Origin: Arthrobacter sp. MYb214
GTDB taxonomy: Bacteria > Actinomycetota > Actinomycetes > Actinomycetales > Micrococcaceae
DNA: 64,000 bases
Assembly (NCBI RefSeq): GCF_002979865.1
Contig: NZ_PCPZ01000001.1
Coordinates: 620,001-684,000 of the forward strand
Direction: 5' to 3'
Shown: in pieces, positions 27,729-35,150 of the stretch
How the letters are laid out: each line of letters opens with the position of its first letter
Numbering within the stretch: the stretch's first letter is position 1
Notes under the pieces: model-generated
Told to the model about the DNA's origin: nothing
Seen by the model: only the letters and a program-made list of their open reading frames with translations
The model's database searches: none
Translations under genes and position numbers: made by a program

Positions 27729-29111
27729 CTAGTTGCCAAGCAACATGATCAAGCCAGCAATCAATGCTGCACCGCCCACGCTGAGGGCGACGATCATCGC
27801 GATCAGCATGTTATTGGCGCGGCGGAGGCCGTGCGCCTGCACGTCAAGTGGCTGCAATCCCTGTGCATTGACCGCATCGATGCGTGGCATGTCAACGTCC
27901 GGGGCCGGTTGGGCCGTATGGGTTTCAGCCTTCTGATCCGCCGGCGCCTTTGGCGCAGGCTTAGCGGCTGGTTTTGCAACTGGCTTGGCTGCAGGCTTGG
28001 CCGGTGCCTTGGCCGCAGGCTTGGCGGGGGCCTTCGCTGCGGGTTTGGGCGCCGGCTTGGCCATAGGCTTCTTGGCTGCTGGTGCCGCTTCGTCCTTCTT
28101 GGAGCTGAGCTTGCCGCCGGCGTTGAAGTCCAGCGAAACACTCTGGGTCTTGGGCCCTTGCACGCCGGTTTTGGCGATGCGGTCCTCGACCTCGCGAATG
28201 TTGCCCATGGCGCCGGTGAAAGGATCGGAGGCCTTGTCGTCCTTGCCCTGGTTGGCATTCTGGATGCGCAGGCGTTCACGTTCCGCGGCACGGCGGGAAA
28301 TGATGGCCGCGCGGGCTGCCATTTCACGCTGGTGGGCGAGCACTTCGAGATCGATCTCGGAATCGTCCTCCCCCAGCAGGTTTGGATCGACCGGGGTCTT
28401 CGGCGCGTGGGCACGGCGGGCGGCTAGCGCCTGCTCGACGCTCATGACCGTAGTCTCCGGGTCGTCTTCCTTGGGCGCAGGCTTCTTGGCGGCCGGGGCC
28501 TTCGGCTCGGCCTTGCCCTGGTCTGCCAGCGCCTGGAGGCGCAGTTGACGGCGGGTCAGCGGCTTAGGTTCCTCCGCGGGGGCGACCGTTGGAATATTAG
28601 TGGTCAGCGCGCCGACCTCTTCTTCCAGTCGACGACGCTCGCGCAAGGCCTCGCGGTCACGGGCACGGCGCAACGACGCCCGTTCACCCAGGGACTCTTC
28701 GGACTGTGGTGCGCTAGCTGGCTCAGCTGCAGGCTTTGCGCTGGGAGCCTTGGCTGGGGCTCCAGCCGGCTTGGCCGCTTCTGGCTTGGCACCTGCGGTC
28801 TTGGCGGCTGGCTTGGCCGGCTGCGGCTTGGCTGGAGCTGGTTTTGCCGGCTCTGGCTTGGGTGCAGGCTTGGCCGGCTGCGGCTTGGCTGGAGCTGGTT
28901 TTGCTGGCTCTGCCTTGGGTGCCGGCTTGGCCTTTGGGGTCGCGTCAGATTTCGCTGGCTTCGCCGAATCCTCGGCCTTTTCCGCGCTTTTCGACGCGTG
29001 CTCCTTGGCTGCCTGCTCGGCCTTGCTGTTGGCCAGCAAAGCTTCCATCTCAGCACGTCGTTTTTCGCGCAGAGCTCGCCTGCTTGAAACCGGCTGCGAG
29101 TTATCGCTCAT
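27729..29111 (-). CDS. Lys/Pro/Ala-repeat protein with one C-terminal membrane helix
   Basis: A 460-residue protein. The N-terminus is basic (SSRRALREKRRAEMEALL). It is followed by about 80 residues of imperfect repeats such as KPAPAKPQPAKP, charged coiled-coil-prone segments rich in RRA/RER, and a second KPAAKAPAKPAAK repeat zone (about residues 340-400). A single helix ends the protein (LIAMIVALSVGGAALIAGLIML), so most of it should be cytoplasmic. No enzyme domain is seen. ATG at 29111 (MSDNSQPV) is preferred to 29150. Low-complexity basic tails of this type often bind nucleic acid or cell envelope. Function unknown. Confidence 0.82.
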   Translation of the reverse strand: MSDNSQPVSSRRALREKRRAEMEALLANSKAEQAAKEHASKSAEKAEDSAKPAKSDATPKAKPAPKAEPAKPAPAKPQPAKPAPKPEPAKPAPAKPQPAKPAAKTAGAKPEAAKPAGAPAKAPSAKPAAEPASAPQSEESLGERASLRRARDREALRERRRLEEEVGALTTNIPTVAPAEEPKPLTRRQLRLQALADQGKAEPKAPAAKKPAPKEDDPETTVMSVEQALAARRAHAPKTPVDPNLLGEDDSEIDLEVLAHQREMAARAAIISRRAAERERLRIQNANQGKDDKASDPFTGAMGNIREVEDRIAKTGVQGPKTQSVSLDFNAGGKLSSKKDEAAPAAKKPMAKPAPKPAAKAPAKPAAKAPAKPAAKPVAKPAAKPAPKAPADQKAETHTAQPAPDVDMPRIDAVNAQGLQPLDVQAHGLRRANNMLIAMIVALSVGGAALIAGLIMLLGN

Positions 29112-29193
29112 CCTGATACTTCTCCCGACCGCATAGACAAATACCGTCACCCTTACCTAGAGATTATGCCGTGCTACCCCACCTTATGTGAGG

Positions 29194-29799
29194 TTACGAC
29201 TCGGTATACAGCCCATATTTTGCAATGTACTGCACCACACCGTCCGGCACAAGATACCAAACCGGCTTGTCGGCGGCGACACGCTCCCGGCAATCGGTAG
29301 AGGAAATTGCCAGTGCCGGAATTTCCAATTGCGAGACATTGTCGCGACCCACATCCGCGATGACATAGCCAGGGCGGCTCACGCCAACGAAGTGGGCGAG
29401 GTCGAAGACCTGGTCGATGTCGCGCCAGCTCATGATCTGGCTCATCGCGTCGGCACCGGTAATGAAGAAGAGCTCCGCATCCGGGCGCAAGGCGCGCAGA
29501 TCGAGCAAGGTGTCACGCGTGTAGGTGGCGCCTTCGCGGTCGACGTCGACCCGGCTTACGGTGAAGCGCGGGTTCGACGCGGTGGCGATCACGGTCATCA
29601 GGTAGCGGTGCTCAGCGCTGGTGACCTGGCGATCGGCCTTCTGCCAAGGCTGGCCGGTGGGCACGAAAACGACCTCATCCAGGCCGTACTCGGCGGCTAC
29701 CTCGCTGGCAGCGACCAAGTGGCCATTGTGGATGGGGTCAAAAGTACCGCCCATCACGCCGAGGCGCAATGGGCGGTCTTGAGGCTTTTGCTCTGCCAA
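29194..29799 (-). CDS. nadD: Nicotinate-nucleotide adenylyltransferase
   Basis: A 201-residue enzyme forming deamido-NAD from nicotinate mononucleotide and ATP in NAD synthesis. It has the nucleotidyltransferase motif [12 protein letters not shown] near the N-terminus and the C-terminal [10 protein letters not shown] (ISSTxxR) motif. Two bases separate its start from the stop of the small membrane protein gene upstream, so the two are coupled. Confidence 0.96.
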   Translation of the reverse strand: MAEQKPQDRPLRLGVMGGTFDPIHNGHLVAASEVAAEYGLDEVVFVPTGQPWQKADRQVTSAEHRYLMTVIATASNPRFTVSRVDVDREGATYTRDTLLDLRALRPDAELFFITGADAMSQIMSWRDIDQVFDLAHFVGVSRPGYVIADVGRDNVSQLEIPALAISSTDCRERVAADKPVWYLVPDGVVQYIAKYGLYTES

Positions 29800-29801
29800 G
29801 A

Positions 29802-30014
29802 CTAGTGGCTATGTGGTACGTGAGTCTTGAACTGGCGGTGGGTGTCCTCTGGTTCAGGCTTTGCCTCGTGGCGGTTGCCTACGTTGGTGTAGGAAACGGT
29901 AATCAGCAGCAGGACCATCAGTGCTGCGAAGATGCCCCCACCGACGATCACAGCGAAAGTGTGAGGATCCATGCCGGTGGAAGCGGCTTCCGAAGCCAAA
30001 ATCAGCGCGTTCAA
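29802..30014 (-). CDS. Small single-helix membrane protein
   Basis: A 70-residue protein with one hydrophobic helix ([19 protein letters not shown]), then a polar tail rich in His ([24 protein letters not shown], noted by its five histidines). It lies between proA and nadD with 2 bases before nadD, in the same direction and operon, which supports it being real. Function unknown. Confidence 0.75.
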   Translation of the reverse strand: MNALILASEAASTGMDPHTFAVIVGGGIFAALMVLLLITVSYTNVGNRHEAKPEPEDTHRQFKTHVPHSH

Positions 30015-30132
30015 GATAATTCTCCAGTCGTTTTCACGAGTTCGCTAAGCCAGCAACCTGGGCGGCTGGATCAGTAGCTCGAAAAGTAACGGTACGTTTC
30101 TTCTACATCGTACCGAAAAGGGCGGTCAGAAA

Positions 30133-31419
30133 CTATTTGCGAATGTGCCCGTCGCCCTGGACGATCCACTTGGTCGTGGTCAGTTCGGCCAGGCCCATCG
30201 GGCCGCGAGCGTGCATCTTCTGGGTCGAGATGCCTACTTCTGCGCCCAGGCCCAGCTGCTCGCCGTCGGTGAACCGGGTCGAGGCGTTGACAATCACCGC
30301 AGCCGAGTCGATCTCCGCCACGAACTGCTCGGAAGCAGCCAGCGTGGAGGTGATGATCGCCTCGGTATGGCCGGTGGAGTAGGCGCGGATGTGCTCCAGG
30401 GCCTGGTCCATGCCATCGACGACCTTCACCGCGATATCCAGGTCCAGGTACTCGTTGCGCCAGTCATCCTCCCCCGCCGGGATGGTCGGCAGCTGCGGAA
30501 CCAGCGCGGCGGCTCGGTCGTCCGTGTGCAATCTCACGCCGGCTGCGGCTAGGGCCTGCAGCACTGCCGGGGCCACAGCGGCATCCTTGTGGACCAGCAG
30601 GGTCTCCACGGTGTTGCAGACGCTGGGGCGGTGGGTTTTCGCGTTGAGCAGGATATCGACGGCCATTTCCTCGTCGGCGCTCGCGTCGAGGAAGATGTGC
30701 ACATTGCCTTCGCCGGTTTCGATTACCGGGACCTTGGCGGTGGTGACCACGCGCTGGATCAGCTCGCGGCCGCCACGCGGGATGAGCACGTCGATCTTTC
30801 CGCGCGCGCCCATCATGGCGTCGGCACCGGCGCGGCCGAATTCGTCGACCGAGATCACGATGTCGCGGGGCAGGGAGACGGACTCCAGCGCGTCGCGGAT
30901 CACCGCGACCAGCGCCTGGTTGGAGTTCAGCGCCGCCGAACCGCCACGCAGCAGCACCGAGTTGCCGCTCTTGAGCGCCAGGCCGGCGATGTCCACGGTG
31001 ACGTTCGGACGCGCTTCGTAGATGGTGCCGATGACGCCCAGCGGGACGTTGACCTGGCGCATGCGCAGGCCGTTGGGCAGGGTTTCCCCGCGCACCACGT
31101 GACCGACCGGGTCGGGCAGGCCAGCGAGTTCATGCAGCGCAGAAATCAAGCCGTCGATGCGCTTGCCATCGAGCTTCAACCGGTCCAGCAGGGCCTCGGA
31201 GGTGCCATTGGCGCGGCCGGCAGCCAGATCCTTTTCGTTGGCGCGCAGGATCATCGCACGGTTCTGGTCGATGCGCGAAGCCATGGCCGCGAGGGCGCGG
31301 TCCTTCCAGTCGCGGTTGGCGCGCTTGAGGATCCGTGCGGCGCGGCGTGCACGGTCGGCCAGCTGGTGGACGGAGGTGGTGACGTCGGTGGTCGTTTCTT
31401 CGGTGTTTACGGCATCCAT
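30133..31419 (-). CDS. proA: Gamma-glutamyl phosphate reductase
   Basis: A 428-residue NADPH-dependent enzyme, second step of proline synthesis from glutamate. The catalytic cysteine is in HRPSVCNTVETLL; GVIGTIYEARPNVTVD and STRFTDGEQLGLGAEVGISTQKMHARGPMGL also match (in part). ATG at 31419 is chosen because GAGGAG lies 7 bases upstream; ATGs at 31425 and 31434 are too close to it. It follows proB by 16 bases. Confidence 0.96.
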   Translation of the reverse strand: MDAVNTEETTTDVTTSVHQLADRARRAARILKRANRDWKDRALAAMASRIDQNRAMILRANEKDLAAGRANGTSEALLDRLKLDGKRIDGLISALHELAGLPDPVGHVVRGETLPNGLRMRQVNVPLGVIGTIYEARPNVTVDIAGLALKSGNSVLLRGGSAALNSNQALVAVIRDALESVSLPRDIVISVDEFGRAGADAMMGARGKIDVLIPRGGRELIQRVVTTAKVPVIETGEGNVHIFLDASADEEMAVDILLNAKTHRPSVCNTVETLLVHKDAAVAPAVLQALAAAGVRLHTDDRAAALVPQLPTIPAGEDDWRNEYLDLDIAVKVVDGMDQALEHIRAYSTGHTEAIITSTLAASEQFVAEIDSAAVIVNASTRFTDGEQLGLGAEVGISTQKMHARGPMGLAELTTTKWIVQGDGHIRK

Positions 31420-31435
31420 ACTCATGCTCCTCATT

Positions 31436-32593
31436 CTAGAAAATGGGTTCGATCAAAGCTAGGTCGTCAACATGCACTACTGATCTGTCGTAACCTTCGC
31501 CCAGCTCTTCAACCAGATCCGTGGTGTTGTGTCCGAGCATCTCGGGCAGTTCATGGGAGCTGAAGTTCACCAGCCCGCGAGCAAATGGGGTTCCTTCCGC
31601 GTCGCAGATCTCTACGGCGTCGCCAGCCTCGAATTCCCCGCGGACGGCGGTAATGCCGGCTGCCAGCAGCGAGTTGGTTCCCTTTTCGATGGCCTTGACT
31701 GCGCCGGCATCCAGGATCAGCTTGCCTTCGATGGAAGCCAGATAGGCCAGCCAGACGTCGCGGGCCGAACGGCGGGAGTTGCGGGCGGCGAACCAGGTGC
31801 CTACATCCTGTCCGCGCAGCGCCTTGGCGGCATTGTCGGTGCTGGTCACCAGGGTAGGAATGCCCGCCGAGGAGCTCAGGGTCGCGGCATCGACCTTGGT
31901 GATCATGCCGCCGGTGCCGACTCCGGCTGCCCCCGGGGTGCCCAGGTCCACCGCTTCGAGTTCGTCGGGGTGCTCGATGGTAGTGATGCGGCTGCCGCCG
32001 TCATCAGGGTGCGCGTCGTAGACCGAGTCCACGTCGGAGAAGAGCAGCAGCGCGTCGGCCTTGACCAGGTGGGCCACCAGCGAGGCGAGGCGGTCGTTGT
32101 CGCCGAAGCGGATTTCGCGGGTGGCGACCGCGTCATTTTCGTTCACGATGGGCAGCACGCCCAGGTTCAGCAAGCGAACCAGGGAGCGCAGCGCGTTGGT
32201 GTAGGAAGAGCGGCGCATCAGGTCGTCGGCGGTGAGCAGCACCTGGCCTACGCGCTGGTCGTACTCATCGAAAAGCTGGGTGTACTGCGCCAGCAGCAGA
32301 CCCTGGCCAACGGCCGCCGCGGCCTGCTGGGTGGCAAGGTCCTTGGGACGCTTGGCCAACCCGAGCGGGGCCAGACCGGCGGCAATGGCACCTGAGGATA
32401 CAAGAATGACCTCGGTACCGTTGTTGACAGTTTCAGCGAGAGTGTCCACCAGGAACTTCAACCGCTCGTGGGATATCCCGCCGCTGACCGTGGTCAGCGA
32501 GCTGGATCCAACTTTGACCACTAAGCGCTTGGCTTGAGGCAGTTGGTGGGGCGAGGTAATGGCTGAAATTGTTTTGGTGGCACTTTCACTCAT
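31436..32593 (-). CDS. proB: Glutamate 5-kinase with C-terminal PUA domain
   Basis: A 385-residue enzyme that phosphorylates glutamate in the first, proline-inhibited step of proline synthesis. The kinase domain starts RLVVKVGSSSLTT and includes VSSGAIAAGL, INENDAVA-like VNENDAVAT and GTGGMITKVDAA. The PUA domain occupies about residues 280-370 (GITAVRGEFEAGDAVEI). It follows obgE by 3 bases. Confidence 0.96.
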   Translation of the reverse strand: MSESATKTISAITSPHQLPQAKRLVVKVGSSSLTTVSGGISHERLKFLVDTLAETVNNGTEVILVSSGAIAAGLAPLGLAKRPKDLATQQAAAAVGQGLLLAQYTQLFDEYDQRVGQVLLTADDLMRRSSYTNALRSLVRLLNLGVLPIVNENDAVATREIRFGDNDRLASLVAHLVKADALLLFSDVDSVYDAHPDDGGSRITTIEHPDELEAVDLGTPGAAGVGTGGMITKVDAATLSSSAGIPTLVTSTDNAAKALRGQDVGTWFAARNSRRSARDVWLAYLASIEGKLILDAGAVKAIEKGTNSLLAAGITAVRGEFEAGDAVEICDAEGTPFARGLVNFSSHELPEMLGHNTTDLVEELGEGYDRSVVHVDDLALIEPIF

Positions 32594-32596
32594 ACT

Positions 32597-34186
32597 TTAA
32601 TTTTCCTCCTGGGTTGCCTTTGGTTCCGCAGTCTTTCGTCCGTACTTGGAGTCAACCGATTCGGTCCAGACGCCGGCCTTGCGTTCGGCTTCCAGCTCGG
32701 CGCGAGCCGATGCCTTGGCCGCCCGGCGCTCTTCGTGCTCGGCACGCTTTTCCTCGCGGGTCTTGCGATCGCCGCGATCCTCGAGGCGGATGTCCTCGCC
32801 GCGTCGGCTGCCGCCGAGCAGTTCGGCGCCGGCTGCCATAGTTGGCTCCCAATCGAAGACCACTGCGTTGTCCTCGGCGCCGATGATTACCGCGTCCCCT
32901 GGCTTGGCGCCGGCCTTGAACAGCTGGTTTTCGACACCCAGCTTGGCCAGGCGGTCAGCCAGGTAGCCGACAGCTTCATCGTTGCGGAAATCGGTCTGCA
33001 TAATCCAGCGTTCCGGCTTTTCACCGATAACTCGCCACATTGGCTCAAAGTTCTGCTCCTCGCGGCGGATGGTGAACTCGGCACGCTTGGTGGTACGTGG
33101 ACGAATCACAGGCACCTCGACTACTGGGGCTTCAACAACCTGTTCAGCGCGTGCCTGCTCTACCAATTCAGCCATAGCGAAGGACAGATCACGCAATCCG
33201 TTACGCGAGAGCGCGGAGATCTCGAAGACGCGGTAACCGCGTTTTTCCAACTCAGGGCGCACGAATTCAGCCATGTCGGCACCGTCTGGCATGTCAACCT
33301 TATTAAGTGCGATCAGCTTCGGGCGCTCGATCAGCGGCACGATGGTGCCGTCGGTACCGGCGAAGGTGGAGTCGGCTTCGTAGTTGGCCAGCTCTGCTTC
33401 GATGATGTCCAGGTCGCTGATTGGGTCGCGGTCCGCTTCCAGCGAGGCGCAGTCCAGCACGTGCACGATGGCGGCACAGCGCTCAACGTGGCGCAGGAAC
33501 TCGTGGCCCAGCCCCTTGCCTTCGGAGGCTCCAGGGATCAGGCCAGGCACGTCGGCGACAGTGAAGCGGGTTTCGCCTGCTTCGACGACACCCAGGTTAG
33601 GCACCAGGGTGGTGAACGGGTAGTCGGCGATCTTCGGGCGTGCCGCGGACACGGCGGCGATCAGCGAGGATTTGCCGGCCGATGGGTAGCCCACCAGCGC
33701 GATATCCGCCATGGACTTCAGTTCCAGGACAATATCCTGGCCGGTTCCGGGAATGCCCAGCAACGCGAAGCCCGGGGCCTTGCGCTTGTCCGAGGCGATG
33801 GACGCATTGCCCAGGCCGCCCATGCCGCCTATTGCGGCGATGTATTCATCGCCCGGCTTGACCAGGTCGCCGAGGATGTCGCCGTCCTTGGTCTTGATGA
33901 CGGTGCCGGCAGGTACGCCCAGGACCAGGTCCTCGCCGCTCTTGCCCGGGTGCAGACCGCCCTTGCCCGGCTCGCCGTTGCCGGCCTTGCGGTGCGGCAG
34001 GTGGTGGAAGTCCAGCAGCGTGGTGACCTGGGGGTCGACGCGCAGGATGATGTCTCCGCCCTTGCCGCCGTTGCCGCCGTCGGGACCGCCAAGCGGCTTG
34101 AATTTCTCACGCTTGATGGACACACAACCGTGGCCACCATTACCTGCGGTGACATGAAGGGTTACGCGATCAACGAATGCAGCCAC
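32597..34186 (-). CDS. obgE: Obg-family GTPase (ObgE/CgtA)
   Basis: A 529-residue ribosome-associated GTPase needed for 50S assembly. Domains in order: glycine-rich Obg fold ([29 protein letters not shown]), GTPase with [26 protein letters not shown] and NKVD, then the actinobacterial-type OCT domain around residues 345-425. A charged tail of about 80 residues rich in Arg/Glu ends the protein. Gene order after rplU-rpmA is canonical. Start ATG at 34186. Confidence 0.97.
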   Translation of the reverse strand: MAAFVDRVTLHVTAGNGGHGCVSIKREKFKPLGGPDGGNGGKGGDIILRVDPQVTTLLDFHHLPHRKAGNGEPGKGGLHPGKSGEDLVLGVPAGTVIKTKDGDILGDLVKPGDEYIAAIGGMGGLGNASIASDKRKAPGFALLGIPGTGQDIVLELKSMADIALVGYPSAGKSSLIAAVSAARPKIADYPFTTLVPNLGVVEAGETRFTVADVPGLIPGASEGKGLGHEFLRHVERCAAIVHVLDCASLEADRDPISDLDIIEAELANYEADSTFAGTDGTIVPLIERPKLIALNKVDMPDGADMAEFVRPELEKRGYRVFEISALSRNGLRDLSFAMAELVEQARAEQVVEAPVVEVPVIRPRTTKRAEFTIRREEQNFEPMWRVIGEKPERWIMQTDFRNDEAVGYLADRLAKLGVENQLFKAGAKPGDAVIIGAEDNAVVFDWEPTMAAGAELLGGSRRGEDIRLEDRGDRKTREEKRAEHEERRAAKASARAELEAERKAGVWTESVDSKYGRKTAEPKATQEEN

Positions 34187-34249
34187 GGGGCCATCTTCTC
34201 CTAGTACGGGGTTGCGAGGGTTACTCGCTTAAAAGTCTAACTATGCACG

Positions 34250-34281
34250 CAAGGGGCGGACCGAAATCGGCCCACCCCTTG
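34250..34281 (-). terminator. Hairpin after rpmA
   Basis: CAAGGGG (34250-34256) pairs with CCCCTTG (34275-34281), with partial inner pairing. It lies between rpmA and obgE and could reduce read-through from the ribosomal genes into obgE. Confidence 0.5.
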
Positions 34282-34310
34282 TGTACTAAAAAATTTGCCT
34301 GTTGCCTGAA

Positions 34311-34565
34311 TTAGGCAGCAGCCACAATGTTCACCACGCGGCGACCACGACGGGTGCCGAACTCGACTGCGCCAGCAGCCAATGCGAACAGGGTGTCATC
34401 CTTGCCACGGCCTACGCCGGCGCCTGGGTGGAAGTGGGTGCCACGCTGGCGAACGATGATTTCGCCTGCCTTGACTTCCTGTCCACCATAGCGCTTTACG
34501 CCTAGGTACTGTGCGTTGGAATCGCGACCGTTGCGAGTGGAACTCGCACCTTTCTTATGTGCCAT
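34311..34565 (-). CDS. rpmA: 50S ribosomal protein L27
   Basis: An 84-residue L27 ([37 protein letters not shown]). Its N-terminal tail reaches the peptidyl transferase centre. There is no cleavable Firmicutes-type leader. It follows rplU by 48 bases. Confidence 0.98.
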   Translation of the reverse strand: MAHKKGASSTRNGRDSNAQYLGVKRYGGQEVKAGEIIVRQRGTHFHPGAGVGRGKDDTLFALAAGAVEFGTRRGRRVVNIVAAA

Positions 34566-34613
34566 GCCTTTTAGCCTCTTTCGCTACAAAAATGGATTCT
34601 ACGATTGCCTGAA

Positions 34614-34934
34614 TTAGGCGATCGAGGTGACCTTGACCTTGGTCAGAGCGGCACGGAAGCCCTGGCGCTTCTTGTAACCGGTCTTGTTCTTGTACTTCTG
34701 GATTACGATCTTCTCGCCGCGAAGGTTTTCTACAACCTCAGCGGTGACCGTGACCTTAGCCAGATCGGCAGCTGCGGAAGTTACCTTCTCGCCATCTACC
34801 AACAGCAAAGCTGGAAGCTCGATGGAGCTGCCTGGGGCAGCCTGAAGACGGTCAACGGTGATGAGGTCTCCAACGGAAACCTTCTCCTGGTGGCCGCCTG
34901 CGCGGACAATTGCGTACACCACGTGGGTACTCAC
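34614..34934 (-). CDS. rplU: 50S ribosomal protein L21
   Basis: A 106-residue L21 ([36 protein letters not shown]). The annotated GTG at 34934 gives an N-terminus four residues longer than usual; GTG at 34922 or 34919 is possible. It is the first gene of the rplU-rpmA-obgE block, with a leader of about 140 bases. Confidence 0.96.
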   Translation of the reverse strand: MSTHVVYAIVRAGGHQEKVSVGDLITVDRLQAAPGSSIELPALLLVDGEKVTSAAADLAKVTVTAEVVENLRGEKIVIQKYKNKTGYKKRQGFRAALTKVKVTSIA

Positions 34935-35030
34935 TTCTACTCGACGTTTATTGTCTTACCGGCGCAGATATCGACCCGAACACCCACAAAGTGGATGCGA
35001 TCCCGGGGATCTCATGCGCTTGTGCCTTGA

Positions 35031-35063
35031 CGCCGAGCGGACCAAAAGTCCGTGATCTTGGCG
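35031..35063 (-). promoter_or_regulatory. Hairpin in the rplU leader
   Basis: In the minus-strand leader, CGCC (35063 side) can pair with GGCG, enclosing CGGAC and GTCCG around a five-base loop. This two-part hairpin lies about 100 bases before rplU. It could be an RNA element controlling L21/L27, or just structure. Confidence 0.3.
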
Positions 35064-35080
35064 TTTAGCACCGATCAACT

Positions 35081-35110
35081 AGATTACGCTAGTCCACACC
35101 GCTGGAGCAA
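35081..35110 (-). promoter_or_regulatory. Candidate promoter of rplU-rpmA
   Basis: On the minus strand TTGCTC (35110-35105) and TAATCT (35086-35081) are 18 bases apart, close to a housekeeping promoter. It lies between the rne stop and rplU and would give a leader of about 140 bases. Confidence 0.4.
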
Positions 35111-35150
35111 ATACAAACTGCCCCAGCGAGGGAAGCGTGATCAAGTTCAT

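Noticed and set aside
28700-28960. DNA repeat in the Lys/Pro/Ala gene considered as a non-coding tandem array.
   Set aside because: The repeat keeps reading frame and codon bias throughout, so it is a coding repeat.
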